Below are positions 12,641 through 22,717 of a DNA stretch of 64,000 nucleotides, in pieces. The stretch is from Amaurobius ferox (Eukaryota; Arthropoda; Arachnida; Araneae; Amaurobiidae): positions 60,958,736-61,022,735 of the forward strand of contig OX578137.1 in NCBI GenBank assembly GCA_951213105.1, in the 5' to 3' direction. The first letter of the stretch is position 1. Each line of letters starts with the position of its first letter. The position numbers were made by a program, and so were the translations under genes. The notes under the pieces were generated by a model. The model saw nothing but the letters and a program-made list of their open reading frames with translations. It was not told where the DNA came from and did not search any database.

Positions 12641-13389
12641 TCCTTAAATTTATTGAGAATTTTACTTACAAGAGGTTATGCATTTTTCCTTGGGTCATGA
12701 GCTGGGAGCTTAGGATTTGTTTTTAAATTTGGAATATTAAAAAAATATAGACCTGGCCGACACAGGTCTGCCATTCTTAAGTTCTTTGTCCCAACTGCCG
12801 AAAAAATAGCGTCTCTCTACCGCTACTCTGATGAGTCGGACGGCCTGGGGTTTCCACACTTACATTTATCACGAAGGCACTTTTTAAAGCAGTAAAATTA
12901 AACTTACAAAATACCGATATAATAATATGCAGTATTATGCAAAATATCTGTCACCATCTTTTTCGTTGGCTCCTTCAGGAGAGAAGATACTTTTTGTACT
13001 AGTTTTGTATTTTGAGGGCAAAAAATTTGCTCATAATCATTTAATTTACGATATTTAACGAATGTCCATTGCATGTTGATGAGTATTTGGCACATGGCCA
13101 TGAATAAGTCATTCTATATGGACTGATAAGTCGCCAAACGCGCCCAATTTCTATTTACGTGATGTTAAACGACAAAAGCATTGCGTACCTTGATGCTACC
13201 GGCATTGCGTACATTGATACTACCGACGTGGGTGAACGAACTTGATTGGTCCAAATGGGAGTTTATCAAATTTGGTTTCTTGCTCCGGTTGTAGGTATCG
13301 GCCATTTAACGTTGAAGAGTACATAAAAAGATCAAAACTTTCCACGACTGCTGCTATCTGCAATGAAAGCGCGATCTTACTTTTTGCTT
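12641..13389. other. Mostly unassigned; holds a module E-like patch
   Basis: The patch at 12825-12870 shares GATGAGTCGGACGGCCTGGG and TTTCCACACT with the right arm of the Mutator-like element at 49630. The rest shows nothing recognisable. Confidence 0.45.
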
Positions 13390-13900
13390 TCCCTATAACA
13401 TTGTAATACAAACCTAAAGCTTTGGAATCGCGTCGAAAATCGCAATTCGAGTTTTCAACGAATCTACGTATTTTGAGCACTCTAGAAATATTTTTAACAA
13501 GACGTATGTGTACGTGTTTGTCTGTGCAATGTATGTATTCACACTAGCTCAAAAAGTAATTGACCACCAAATTTCACAAATTTTCGTCGATAAGTCACGA
13601 GGTTTACCTTGGTGACATACACACATTAGATTTTGGTACTATTAGGAAAAAAAGAACATGCCGTTTTTTGGCAAAATGGCTCCCAAAATATTCAAAATCT
13701 AAAATAAAAGACTGCATATTCTCAAATGCATCAATTGAATGTTTGTTTTACACGAATTTTTTGACGACGAAAGAAATAAGACCAACCTCTATTGCTCTAG
13801 GATTAACCGTTCATGGAATATTTCAGAGTTTTGCATTTTTTTTTGCATTGTCTCTGTTTAAAATACACCCAGTCGCCAAGTAATATATCGCCAATCGTAA
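13390..13900 (+). repeat. Family B, copy 2
   Basis: Starts at CTTTCCCTATAACATTG and keeps TTGGAATCGCGTCGAAAATC, GTATGTATTCACACTAG, AAGACTGCATATTCTCAAA and the GACCAACC segment. It is shortened at the right end. Confidence 0.65.
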
Positions 13901-14404
13901 TATTCGTAATCGTCGCCAGTCGTAATATTGGCATTACTCTTCCTTGCATAACTCTCCTATTCGACATCCATAATACATTTTCTTGATTTTTGATGAGTTA
14001 AAACACCTACATTTTTTTATGAAAATCAGCAAATTGATTTTTGACTGACATCGCTATTCATATTCCACAGTGTATTGTTTTACTTGTATCACGATAGTTA
14101 TCAATCAAAATAAAAAACAAGGTGTTTTTTACAGATTTGGTACTCAAGTTGTTCTTTTAAAATACTTTGCATAAATCCTTTAAAAGTTAAGCCGTTTGTA
14201 AACACCAATTAATCTGTGCTTTAAGTTCCCAGTAATGTTGGATATATTTTCAAGTATGTATTAAATGAAAATAATTGTATTTATTCTATAAATATTGAAA
14301 ACAATCCATGAAAAGAGCATTATGAGAACACATGGGAAACAATAACTTTATAATTCTTTAAATACACCAATATACATAAAAAGGTAGAAACAATTTATTT
14401 TAAA
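13901..14404. other. Unassigned spacer
   Basis: AT-rich, no frames or recognisable repeats apart from a few ATCGTAATATT words at its left edge. Confidence 0.45.
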
Positions 14405-14844
14405 GAAGAACACGAAAGATCAATTATGCATAAGCATTGATTATGAAACACTTTCCAACTGAAATGCAATTTCATTTAAAAATCTCTAAAATGTGATACA
14501 TTCAGTGATGATATCTTTTACATTATCACAGTACTGCAGTAATTTATTATACTTAAATATTTAAAACTGTATCGAAATATAAATCATCTGATTCTCTATG
14601 CAAAATCAATGAATGTTTCATTCATATAACTTGTATTCCAGACTCCAGAGCTAAATAATTTTGTGTGAAAAAAATTCAGCAATTCTTATGTAACTCACCT
14701 TACAATCGCTTGAGATATTTGCATTCTGCGTAAGTTAAAATTAGGCTTCGTTGAAGAAATAATAAAAGTTTAGGGATCATTTAAAATCACAAATATTGTA
14801 ATTGCGTAGGCACGGAATTTAAATACACAGATACACAGATAATA

Positions 14845-15690
14845 TATGTGTGTGTATGTATTCAAAGTATTGAAGCCGTGCCGAAGATCGGAACTCGAAT
14901 TTTCGAAGGATCTACACGTTTTGAGACTTTTAGAACACGAAAAAACTATTTTTAGGAAGACGTCTGTGTGTGTAACAGTGTATCTGTGTGTGTTTCTGTG
15001 AGAATATTGCATCCACTCTAACTGAGAAACTAATGGACCGAATTTCATAAAATTTGGTAGGTAAGTTTTTTGAGGGAATCCCTGATGTTCATTAGATTAT
15101 ACTACGATTCGTAATAAAAGAATCTGCCTTCTTTGCGAAATGGCCGGCAGAAATTTTTTTATCCACTTTAGCTAAAAACTAATGGAACAAATTTAAGAAA
15201 TTTGGTGTATGATATTTCAATAACCTACAAGTGATTTATATACCAAATTTAACAAAATTTGGTATATTAATCACTTGTAGGTTATTCTAGTACGATTCGG
15301 GAAAAAGGAAGGGGCTGTTTTTGCGAAATGGCCCTCAAAAATCGTTAAATATAAAAATAAAAGACTACGTGTGCTCAATTATATCAATTAAATTCCAATT
15401 TATACGTGATTTTTGACAATACAAAGAATAAGACTAACCCATTACTCTAGGACTAGCCGTTCTTGAGATATTTTAGTTTTTTCGAGTTTTCGCTACGCAA
15501 CATTTGACAATAAGTCCAGCTATCAAATGAGAACCAAATTTAAGTTTAACGTGCAACTTCAATGTCATTTAAAATACTTATGTTTGTTATTTTGTGCAGA
15601 TAAACTGAAATTATTATTGAAGAAATAAAGAGAACGTGAATATGAGTCTGCAGGGAAAGACATGTGCTGCCCACATCAGAATTTTTAACA
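14845..15690 (+). repeat. Family B, copy 3, nested in M-D
   Basis: The left end is altered, with GTGT-rich sequence replacing the usual start. The CGAAGATCGGAACTCGAATT segment, TGCATCCACTCTAACTGAG and the right end AGTCTGCAGGGAAAGACATG are clear. It contains the hairpin at 15219-15286, which the other copies lack. Confidence 0.65.
15219..15286. repeat. 68-nt near-perfect inverted repeat
   Basis: The left arm starts AATAACCTACAAGTGATT. The right arm ends with its complement, AATCACTTGTAGGTTATT. The arms meet in AAATTTAACAAAATTT, with about one mismatch pair. It appears to be a local inverted duplication of the family B segment around its ACCAAATTT motif. Confidence 0.85.
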
Positions 15691-16689
15691 ACATTACAAC
15701 AATGATTTATAGAAGTGAATGGGGATTATTTGCAGGCCATTTTGAAAAAAAAGTTGGATCTATATTTAAATTTCCACCAAATTTTTGTAGAATAAAATGT
15801 TCTACAAATTTAAGCTGTGTACCAAATTTTAACTCTCTAGTACGTAGGAAAGTGTATTAAAAATGCCATCAAATAAGTATATCATGAAGAGTTAAATAAA
15901 ATTAAAAAAAAATTGAAAAATTGTTATCTACCAAATTTATTTTAAAACGTGAAGCCTTTCTCATATACAAAATAACTAAACTTTTGGAAAGATATTTATT
16001 ATATAATATATCTCTTTTTTCTTTCTGGAGGATATCCCAAAAGTCAGAATTTAATTGCAATTGTTTTTCTTCATATATTAAATAATTTTTAATTAAAAAT
16101 CTACCTAACATATTTTACTGAAATTTTTTTTATATATTTTATGGGATAATGTGAATATTTCCTAAAAATTTCGAAGCAATTTGTGAATTTTAAATTGACT
16201 TAAAAAATGTTTGAAAAATTAGGTTCCATAGGGTTCAATGAATTTCATTTTTTCAACCCGGGTTCAATAAAAAACTAATTGGGTGATATTATATATTTAT
16301 ATTCCTTTAGGTCCCACAGACCGTCTGAACAACATACTAAAATTTCATTTTGATAAAGTAATTTTTACGGCAGTTATCGTGCTAACGGACAGACAGACAG
16401 ACAGAATGAACAAAGTCATAAACACTTTTCAGCTATGTTGTAAAGTGTTAAAAATCATCATTGTCATGCTAACCATATTTATACATGAAACTATTTGTCT
16501 ATAACATACATTTATATCACATTCTAAAATGTCCCAAATCACTAAATGAACAGACATGAGTTAATATGTAAAAATATATTTTCCGTTATTCAAACCTAGA
16601 AAAGATATAGAAACCTCACCTTACCGTGACTTGGAAATGATTCATAAATGACCTGAAACAAAATATGAAACTTTTATGAGAAAAATGGC

Positions 16690-17110
16690 TTCTTGTTTCA
16701 GTTAATTCAAAGCTCGAAAGAACATCATTTAAAATGAAACGGTCATGACAGCTGAAAGAGAAGTTGATGCGCACACGTTTGCCAAACCGAATAGATTTCT
16801 AAAACTCCATGTAATTCAGAGATTGCAACCAGGAATACCAATTTGGCTGTTATTAGTTATTCAAAAATGGTTTTCCAATGACTCATAAACGAAAAGCTCT
16901 TGTAAAGTAATCATTTTTATGTGTGTCGCATGAAATATCTATTTGTGATGCTTGAAACCACGAAATTTATGGATGGACTGTAGTTTAAGTTTTCATTCCA
17001 ATCCAGAATCTAATTTCTTCATCATATTTATTTAATTAGGTTTGTAGTTGACAGTTATAATGTATTGTCTTTAATATAATAAATAAGATTAAAATTGCAT
17101 TTGTCATTAT
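16690..17110 (+). repeat. Family F, copy 3
   Basis: Shares TGTTTCAGTTAATTCAAAG, GAACATCATTTAAAA, ATACCAATTTGGCTGTTATT, ATTCAAAAATGG and TTTGTAGTTGACAGTTATAA with the other F copies. It has an internal deletion relative to 9505-9985. Confidence 0.55.
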
Positions 17111-17517
17111 AAGTAAGATTGATTTTAAGTTAATTACCAATTACCTTTAAGGTTTACCGAGTTTTCTTTAGTGAGAGGCATAGACTTTCTTTAAAATCTA
17201 AAAAAAAAAACAAAAAAAAAACGTCATAATTTTACGTTGCATTTTATACTAGTTTTATTCATATGTTATATGTTTCATTGTTATATGTTATACTGGCAAT
17301 AAAAATACATCTAAAAGGAAAGTATTTTGATGGTGCCAAAAACGGATTTTCGTATTTCCATAGGTTGACTCGTATCTTTGCATCCTTGAATTCAAGTACA
17401 CTATGTTTTCAATTTTTCTGATTGTCTCTATGAATTTATAGGCAGACGTCTATGGGCTGTCTTCAAGCCACATGGGGAGATTCAAATAGTTTTTGCAACA
17501 GTTTTTGCTGTTATATA
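17111..17517. other. Unassigned spacer
   Basis: Two A-rich runs near 17200-17220; otherwise nothing recognisable. Confidence 0.45.
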
Positions 17518-18918
17518 TACTACCCGACACAAAACATGCAACAACATGAAAGAGCGAATGGAATGGTGTATGATGATAAAGGACACATAAACAGATATGG
17601 CATATATAAATAAGTGATATTAATTCCAGAAGGATAATCCAATACAGTAATGACATAGACAGGGTGATCAGTAAGCAGTAGGACCACCTCTTGCTGCGAT
17701 ACGAGCAAGAACTTTTCGACGAACAGATGCAATGAGCGTGCGCATTATTTCCTGAGGGATGGATGACCATATACCGTCAAACATCCTCCATAGGTAGTCC
17801 TCTGTTTGAGGCGAGGGCAGGACACTCAAACGACGGCCAATCACGTCCCATACATGCTCGATGGGTGATACATCTGGGGCCAACGAAGCACCTGAATACC
17901 TTGTAAGGCTTATCTGCTGATGGTTGCTGTGGACGGTCGAGCACTATCTTGCTGACAAATAGCATTTTGAAACCGTTGAAGATAGGGTAGCGCAACCGAC
18001 CGCAGCACCTTAACCACATATCGTCGTGCCGTCATTGTGCTGTGATACGGACAAGAGGTAATCGACTATTGCAGCCGGTGACGCCCCAAAATCATGATGC
18101 CGCCGCGTTGTCGAGTAGTATGGCGTTCACCACTAGCAGCGAGATTTTATCTGTTTCCACTTTGCCTCCAGACAGTCACACGGCGATTGTCATTCGACAA
18201 ACAGAACCGATACTCGTCGCTCACCACTACCCTGTCCAATTAAGTCGTCTAAGAGGCTCGGATCCGACGCCATTTTAATCTCTCACATCCGTGTCGTGTC
18301 ATCAATGGCAGTCTTCATAAAGGACGGTTGAAGTGTAAGCCACTCTCGTCCAATCGTCGAGAACCTGTTTTCGCTGATATTGGAACATCCAATGTAACCT
18401 GAAAATTCTGTAGAATATCCATAGTCGTCGTTTGTGGGGCCGCCATCCCATGCCTTCCAATGCTTCGATCAACGCGTGCTGACGTACGTCTAGGTGGATC
18501 TGTACCACTGCGACGATTCACATGCCCTTCTTCAATTCATCATCTCCAATGCTTTGCACAATGGACGAGTTTATGCGTGTTTCAGCGGCTATACACCAGT
18601 ACGACCACTCAGCAGTACGTAGACCTAAAATGAATCCCCTCATACGATCATCCAAATGCTGAAACGGACTTCGGCGTTGACATCTCTTTAACAACATGTG
18701 TCTTTTGAAACAAAAATTCACACGGAAAACGGGTTTCCGTAGTCGCCAGACAGTTGATCGTTCCGTTTCCATCCCTTTTATCCCACATTCTAATAACGTG
18801 ACCTACTTGCATTGCATTTCAGATCATTTGCATACGTCGGCCAGCTGCGTTTGTCTCACAATTTGCATAACTATACGGCCAAAGCTTCATGGTGTTGCAT
18901 TTTCTATGTCGGGTAGTG
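17518..18918 (-). mobile_element. Decayed Tc1-like DNA transposon
   Basis: The terminal inverted repeats are TACTACCCGACAC at the left and, on the opposite strand, CACTACCCGACAT at the right. In both, a related GCAACA-containing segment follows. TA dinucleotides flank both ends (17516-17517, 18919-18920). The 1,401-bp length is normal for Tc1 elements. The interior carries a broken transposase on the minus strand. Confidence 0.85.
17665..18775 (-). pseudogene. Tc1/mariner-superfamily transposase pseudogene
   Basis: Family-typical pieces appear in order on the minus strand but in different frames. Near 18660-18560 is an N-terminal DNA-binding part (QHLDDRMRGFILGLR, then EWSYWCIAAETRI). Around 18500-18320 is a middle part ending in ESGLHFNRPL. 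At about 17950 is a DSARPSTA segment, which holds one expected catalytic aspartate. At 17883-17668 is a C-terminal part with APDVSPIEHVWDVIGRRL, which carries the third acidic residue, and IAARGGPTAY. Stops and at least three frameshifts separate them, one between DSARP and SPIEH. The acid of the DES-type motif cannot be placed. The protein would have cut and pasted its own element; this copy cannot. Confidence 0.85.
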
Positions 18919-18920
18919 TA

Positions 18921-20535
18921 TTTCAATCGATAAAAGTAAAAGTTTTCTTGAATTAAAAAATGATTAGGCCTGGCAATATCTTCAGTTTTTGAACATTTTG
19001 TTTCAAATTTGCAATGAGAATTCGTCGTTAAAAACAGCGGCGTAAAATGTTTATTAAAAGTTTCAATTGATTTCAGAGGCAAAAATAAACCTTCTTCAAG
19101 ATAGGAATGCAAAGCAGTTAAATTAGCGAGGGCAGAAAAACGTCATCGTCTATGAGACCTCTGTCAATCGGAAGCGTTCTTTCATTTGTTTATGATATTA
19201 CTTCGCTATTCATTCTGAACAAGGAGGGTGAATTTATTTTCGAAACTTATTGATATTTTCAGTCAACTTTTAGCGCTATTATTGACGAAGTATTTTTTTT
19301 ATATTTCAGATTAATTTTGTTAGCAAAGGTTTTGCTATTTAGCCTACAAATTATACAAAACATACGTTATAAATGATTCAAAACATACGTTAAAATACAA
19401 ATGATGCAAACATACATTACAAATGATAACTTCGTAAAAGATACTCATCATTACAATTGGTGAGACATACTGGAGTCAAACACCAAATCTATTGACCAGT
19501 TTTATGTCTTTTATGGCACGAGAATGTATGAGTTTGAGTAAATACTAGTCTCAACAATTTTACATCAGCTCTTGTGGCAGAGTTGGACAGTAGCCATTGG
19601 CCAACTACGGACCAGGTCTTGTAGTCTAACCAACGTTTCATACATCACAAGCACTTGAACAAGTCATAAGCCAGAAATACCCCGCCTACAACAGATTTTT
19701 GCTAAGAACGAAATGAGCTGAGGAAAGGATATTTGAATGGAAGTCTTCGACTCTATAGCCCTTGACTGTTTGGTAAAATGTATATGTTTGTGAATCTCGA
19801 GTGAACGGATTTTTAACGGTGAAAATTCCAGCAACTGCCAATATCCAGATAGGAATGTTACAAAGCTTATTTTTCATTAGAGAATATGGGGGTATTAAAG
19901 CTAAAATAACTTGGATAAAAGAAACATAAAACACAAAATTAATAGTCTGGACCGGTTAAGAAATCGAGAAACAAAGAGCCTTTTTAATTAAGATGCAAAA
20001 GCAACGTAACCTTCATTTGTGAGATCTCGAATAAAGGTTGCGATATTTATATGTCCTGGCGAAGAAGACTATTTCTTGCCTTTGAAACTGACTGACGCAA
20101 TTAATTTTTTGTTATATGTTGCTTTTAACTAAATTAATTAAGTTTTGTTACTTTAGCAAAGGTTGAAGCTGTACGTATATTTAATATGATGCAATTAATA
20201 TACGTAAATATCATAATTTAATTATTCGTTGAATAAAATTATAGTTAACACTTGGAGCGTATATAATTTGATGTAACTCATTATTAATTTGATTGCTATT
20301 AATTGAGCTCACATAGTTTTAGTTACAGTTATGATAAAGGGGAGGAATTTGTTACGACATGGGACACAACTGTCTTCGCTTTTCTTATGCTTCAATAATG
20401 TGATGGGGATGCAGTTTCATTTGAGAAAGATTACGTACAGGTCACGATTAGCGACCATATATGGAATGGTAGAGGAAAAGAGGAAGTACTTGTAGACGTT
20501 GTTAATATTAATAGTGTGGGATATAATTTAATATA
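18921..20535. other. Unassigned stretch left of the retrotransposon
   Basis: AT-rich with short frames of no recognisable content. A diverged repeat of about 25-30 bp, three copies of an AAACATAC-TTA-AAATGAT pattern, lies at 19355-19425. I see no gene that the retrotransposon would have interrupted. Confidence 0.5.
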
Positions 20536-20539
20536 GTTA
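20536..20539 (+). repeat. Target-site duplication GTTA (left)
   Basis: GTTA immediately precedes the TG of the 5' LTR and recurs at 32119-32122 immediately after the CA of the 3' LTR. Confidence 0.9.
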
Positions 20540-20757
20540 TGTCATGTCGCAATTCTGCGCCATGAGCCTTTTGTATTTTCTGCGAGAGAAACATCCTTCT
20601 CTCCGTTCGTGCCAGTACAGTGTTTTACTAACACTTGTTTCCATTGAAATTACATTAAAAAGCGCATTTCGTCGAGAAAGCGTTGGTTTGTCTAGACTTA
20701 GTGTCGGGCCGTGGAGCGTGACGTTTTGGATGTGTAGTTGCTATGTGAGCGCGCCGT

Positions 20758-20762
20758 CCAAT
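20758..20762 (+). promoter_or_regulatory. CCAAT box in the LTR
   Basis: CCAATCAGGAAGAGGCG lies in the GC-richer upstream part of the LTR and recurs at 31138 in the 3' copy. No convincing TATA box was seen, so this is only a candidate promoter element. Confidence 0.3.
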
Positions 20763-21480
20763 CAGGAAGAGGCGCATTTTTGCGAAGGAGAACTTGCGTG
20801 GGCTCAGAGGACCCATTTTTTCGCTCTCTTGGTGCTGGAATTTTTCGACTGAAAGGTCGCATCGAAAGTTTTGTCTAATTTTTAGACAAAAGGCTTTGGC
20901 CAAAATGGCTTGCCGTTCATCTGGAGCTGAAGAAGAGGAGCCTGGAACCTTTCATTAATTATCCTGATGCAAATTTATTCTAAATTATATTTTTTTTATT
21001 CCAGGAACATTCCGATGACGACTCTGGAAATTGAGAGCGTAGAATGACGGTTTTGTTCAATTCGAGGCATTGTATACGGAGGTTCGGGTTCTAAGGATTT
21101 TGGAATCTACGTTGGTTTCGCCCTGTGAACTTTTTGAATTACCAGCTAAAAAACCCGTGATATTTTGATGCGAAACGGAGCTCCAAAAATTTGTTAATCT
21201 TGTATCAAGGTAAATTTTCTTTTTCCGGAAACAATGTTTCCGAAATGGCACTGGCATGATGAAATTAAATTTAATAACAAAAATGGCTCATATCAAAATA
21301 TTTAAAGTTAAATTGGGAAAAGATTTAAGATCGTATGTTTATACATAAATTGAATACTTGTTATGCAACATATATATTTTTACCAGAGCATTGTTGAGTG
21401 TGTCTAATAAGTGAAGCTCTGAAGTTTTATTTATAATTGAAAGTTAAAATGCAAATGTTGAATTCTTTGAAAAATCTAAA

Positions 21481-21486
21481 AATAAA
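21481..21486 (+). promoter_or_regulatory. Polyadenylation signal candidate in the LTR
   Basis: AATAAA in the 3' half of the LTR. The functional copy would be the one at 31861-31866, ending the genomic RNA. A-rich surroundings make chance occurrence possible. Confidence 0.4.
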
Positions 21487-21688
21487 TTAATATTTAAGTT
21501 TGTGTTAAAATGAGCCTGTTTTATTTGTGTCTGCATATTTTACTTTACTCATTGTACATCATTTAGGATTAATTCTCCTAAACTGGGAACTCCTTTAAAT
21601 CTTGAACCTGGTGTTATTGCTGTTACATTTTGAGAGTTAACATGTTAAATTCATGTCTCTTGGGCATTTTGAAATTAAGTTCACAAGT

Positions 21689-21738
21689 TGTGGGTGGTGG
21701 AGTCAGTAGGTGCTGTTTGTACTGACCCAGCTCCCACA
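21689..21738 (+). other. U5 stem-loop at the LTR terminus
   Basis: TGTGGG (21689) can pair with the terminal CTCCCACA, and GTCAGTA (21702-21708) pairs with TACTGAC (21720-21726). This gives a two-part stem that closes the LTR beside the primer-binding site. The 3' LTR has the same at 32069-32118. Its position suggests a role in priming or integrase recognition; that is inference. Confidence 0.6.
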
Positions 21739-21741
21739 AAT

Positions 21742-21759
21742 TGGTGCCGTATCCCTTCC
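21742..21759 (+). promoter_or_regulatory. Primer-binding site
   Basis: TGGTGCCGTATCCCTTCC begins three bases after the LTR. TGG complements the CCA end of a tRNA, as expected for a minus-strand primer site. I cannot say which tRNA it matches. Confidence 0.7.
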
Positions 21760-22166
21760 CAGAGTATTACAGTGAGTGAAGTATAAATTTATGAAAAGTG
21801 CAAATTTTTTTTATTGTGATTATATATTGCAGTAATAACATGTCGAAGTAAGTGGAAAATTATTTTGTGGTGCAAAATATTTGAGTTTAATGGGCATGAA
21901 AATTTTTGTTTATGTGTCATAAAGTTGAAAGTGCAAAAAGCACAGAAGCCCATATGCACCTGATTATATGTGTAATTGAAAAATATTTGTTGCATATATT
22001 TCTCAAATTCATATGTCATACACACAAAATTTTATGTGGAAAAAGTAAATTTAAAAATTTCAAGAACACATACATTAACTTAAGTGCACACATATTGGTC
22101 TCTTGTTGCTGTGCTAATGCAAATATATTAAAAAGAAAAGGAAAAATTTTTTTTTCTTTGACATGT

Positions 22167-22495
22167 TTCACATACAATTGGTTGCTCACCTATGTTGACA
22201 GAGGTGATTAGTCGTCCAACACTAACTTGACTCGACACTGTATTATCAATACAAGCTTGAGTTGACAGATTCACATACACTGATTGTATATCAGAATTAC
22301 TGGCATTTATCACATACAAATATCATAATCAGTGGCCACAGTCATCAGCGTTTTGGGCTTACTGATGGTTATAAAAATCAGAGTTGTTGGCACATTCACA
22401 TACAATATTGTTGTTTTTCCTACTATTACTTGGCTGGACACTGCATTATCACACAGAATTCAGTGGGTGTTTTCTGACATTATCTTCACATACAA
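22167..22495 (+). promoter_or_regulatory. Reiterated TTCACATACAA motif in the leader
   Basis: Near-identical copies lie at 22167-22177, 22270-22280 (last base C), 22309-22320 (ATCACATACAAA), 22395-22405 and 22485-22495. A second 24-bp segment, ACTTG-CT-GACACTG-ATTATCA, occurs at 22225 and 22428 with 21 of 24 identities. The leader therefore looks like a decayed tandem repeat that has kept its short motif. In Drosophila gypsy, a protein-binding motif array at a comparable place acts as an insulator. A similar role here is only a suggestion. Confidence 0.55.
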
Positions 22496-22691
22496 ATTAT
22501 TTTGCTGGTTGCAAAAGTGCTGGCAACTTCACAAATATTGTGTTTCTGACTTGCTCTTCACAAGAACTGTGTTACTCAATGGATCAAGTCAGATTCTCTT
22601 GTTGATCACATATTGGTGAAAGTGAAATCATTTTTCCACAATAAACTGTGTTTCGTGATAAATTTGAATCTATTTGGTGAAAAACCTTGTG

Positions 22692-22710
22692 AAAAAAAAA
22701 AAAAAAAAAA
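22692..22710 (+). repeat. 19-A homopolymer before the start codon
   Basis: Nineteen A residues, then G, then seven more A that run into ATG at 22718. In the longer frame from 22613 it would encode a run of eight lysines. As untranslated sequence it forms an A-rich leader immediately 5' of the start. Confidence 0.9.
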
Positions 22711-22717
22711 GAAAAAA

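Larger units (their letters stand above)
14405..16450 (+). repeat. Family M-D, copy 2, interrupted by family B
   Basis: The M part (14410-14825) runs from AGATCAATTATGCATAAGC to ATTGCGTAGGCACGGAATTT. The D part resumes at about 16085 and runs to 16450, with AACCCGGGTTCAAT, AACTAATTGGGTGATATTAT, GACCGTCTGAACAACATACT and a CAGA run. In copies 1 and 3 the two parts are joined near GGACGGAT. Here they are split by a B element (from about 14845) and by some 400 bp of unrelated sequence. Confidence 0.65.
20540..21738 (+). repeat. 5' long terminal repeat
   Basis: Begins TGTCATGTCGCAATTCTGCG and ends GCTCCCACA, so it has canonical TG...CA ends. It repeats at 30920-32118 with a constant offset of 10,380 and no difference that I could find. 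A CCAAT box lies at 20758-20762 and an AATAAA at 21481-21486. A GC-richer part (about 20560-20960) is probably U3 and promoter sequence. The 102-, 82- and 66-codon frames found in both LTRs are consequences of the duplication, not genes. Confidence 0.96.

Noticed and set aside
12825..12870. CTGATGAGTC resembles the core of a hammerhead ribozyme.
   Set aside because: The GAAA core strand and a stem II with a loop are missing: GTCGGAC leaves no loop. The related copy at 49630 reads GGATGAG instead.
20544..20852. A 102-codon frame in the 5' LTR, repeated exactly at 30924-31232.
   Set aside because: It is duplicated only because the LTR is duplicated. It has no recognisable domain and overlaps the probable promoter region.
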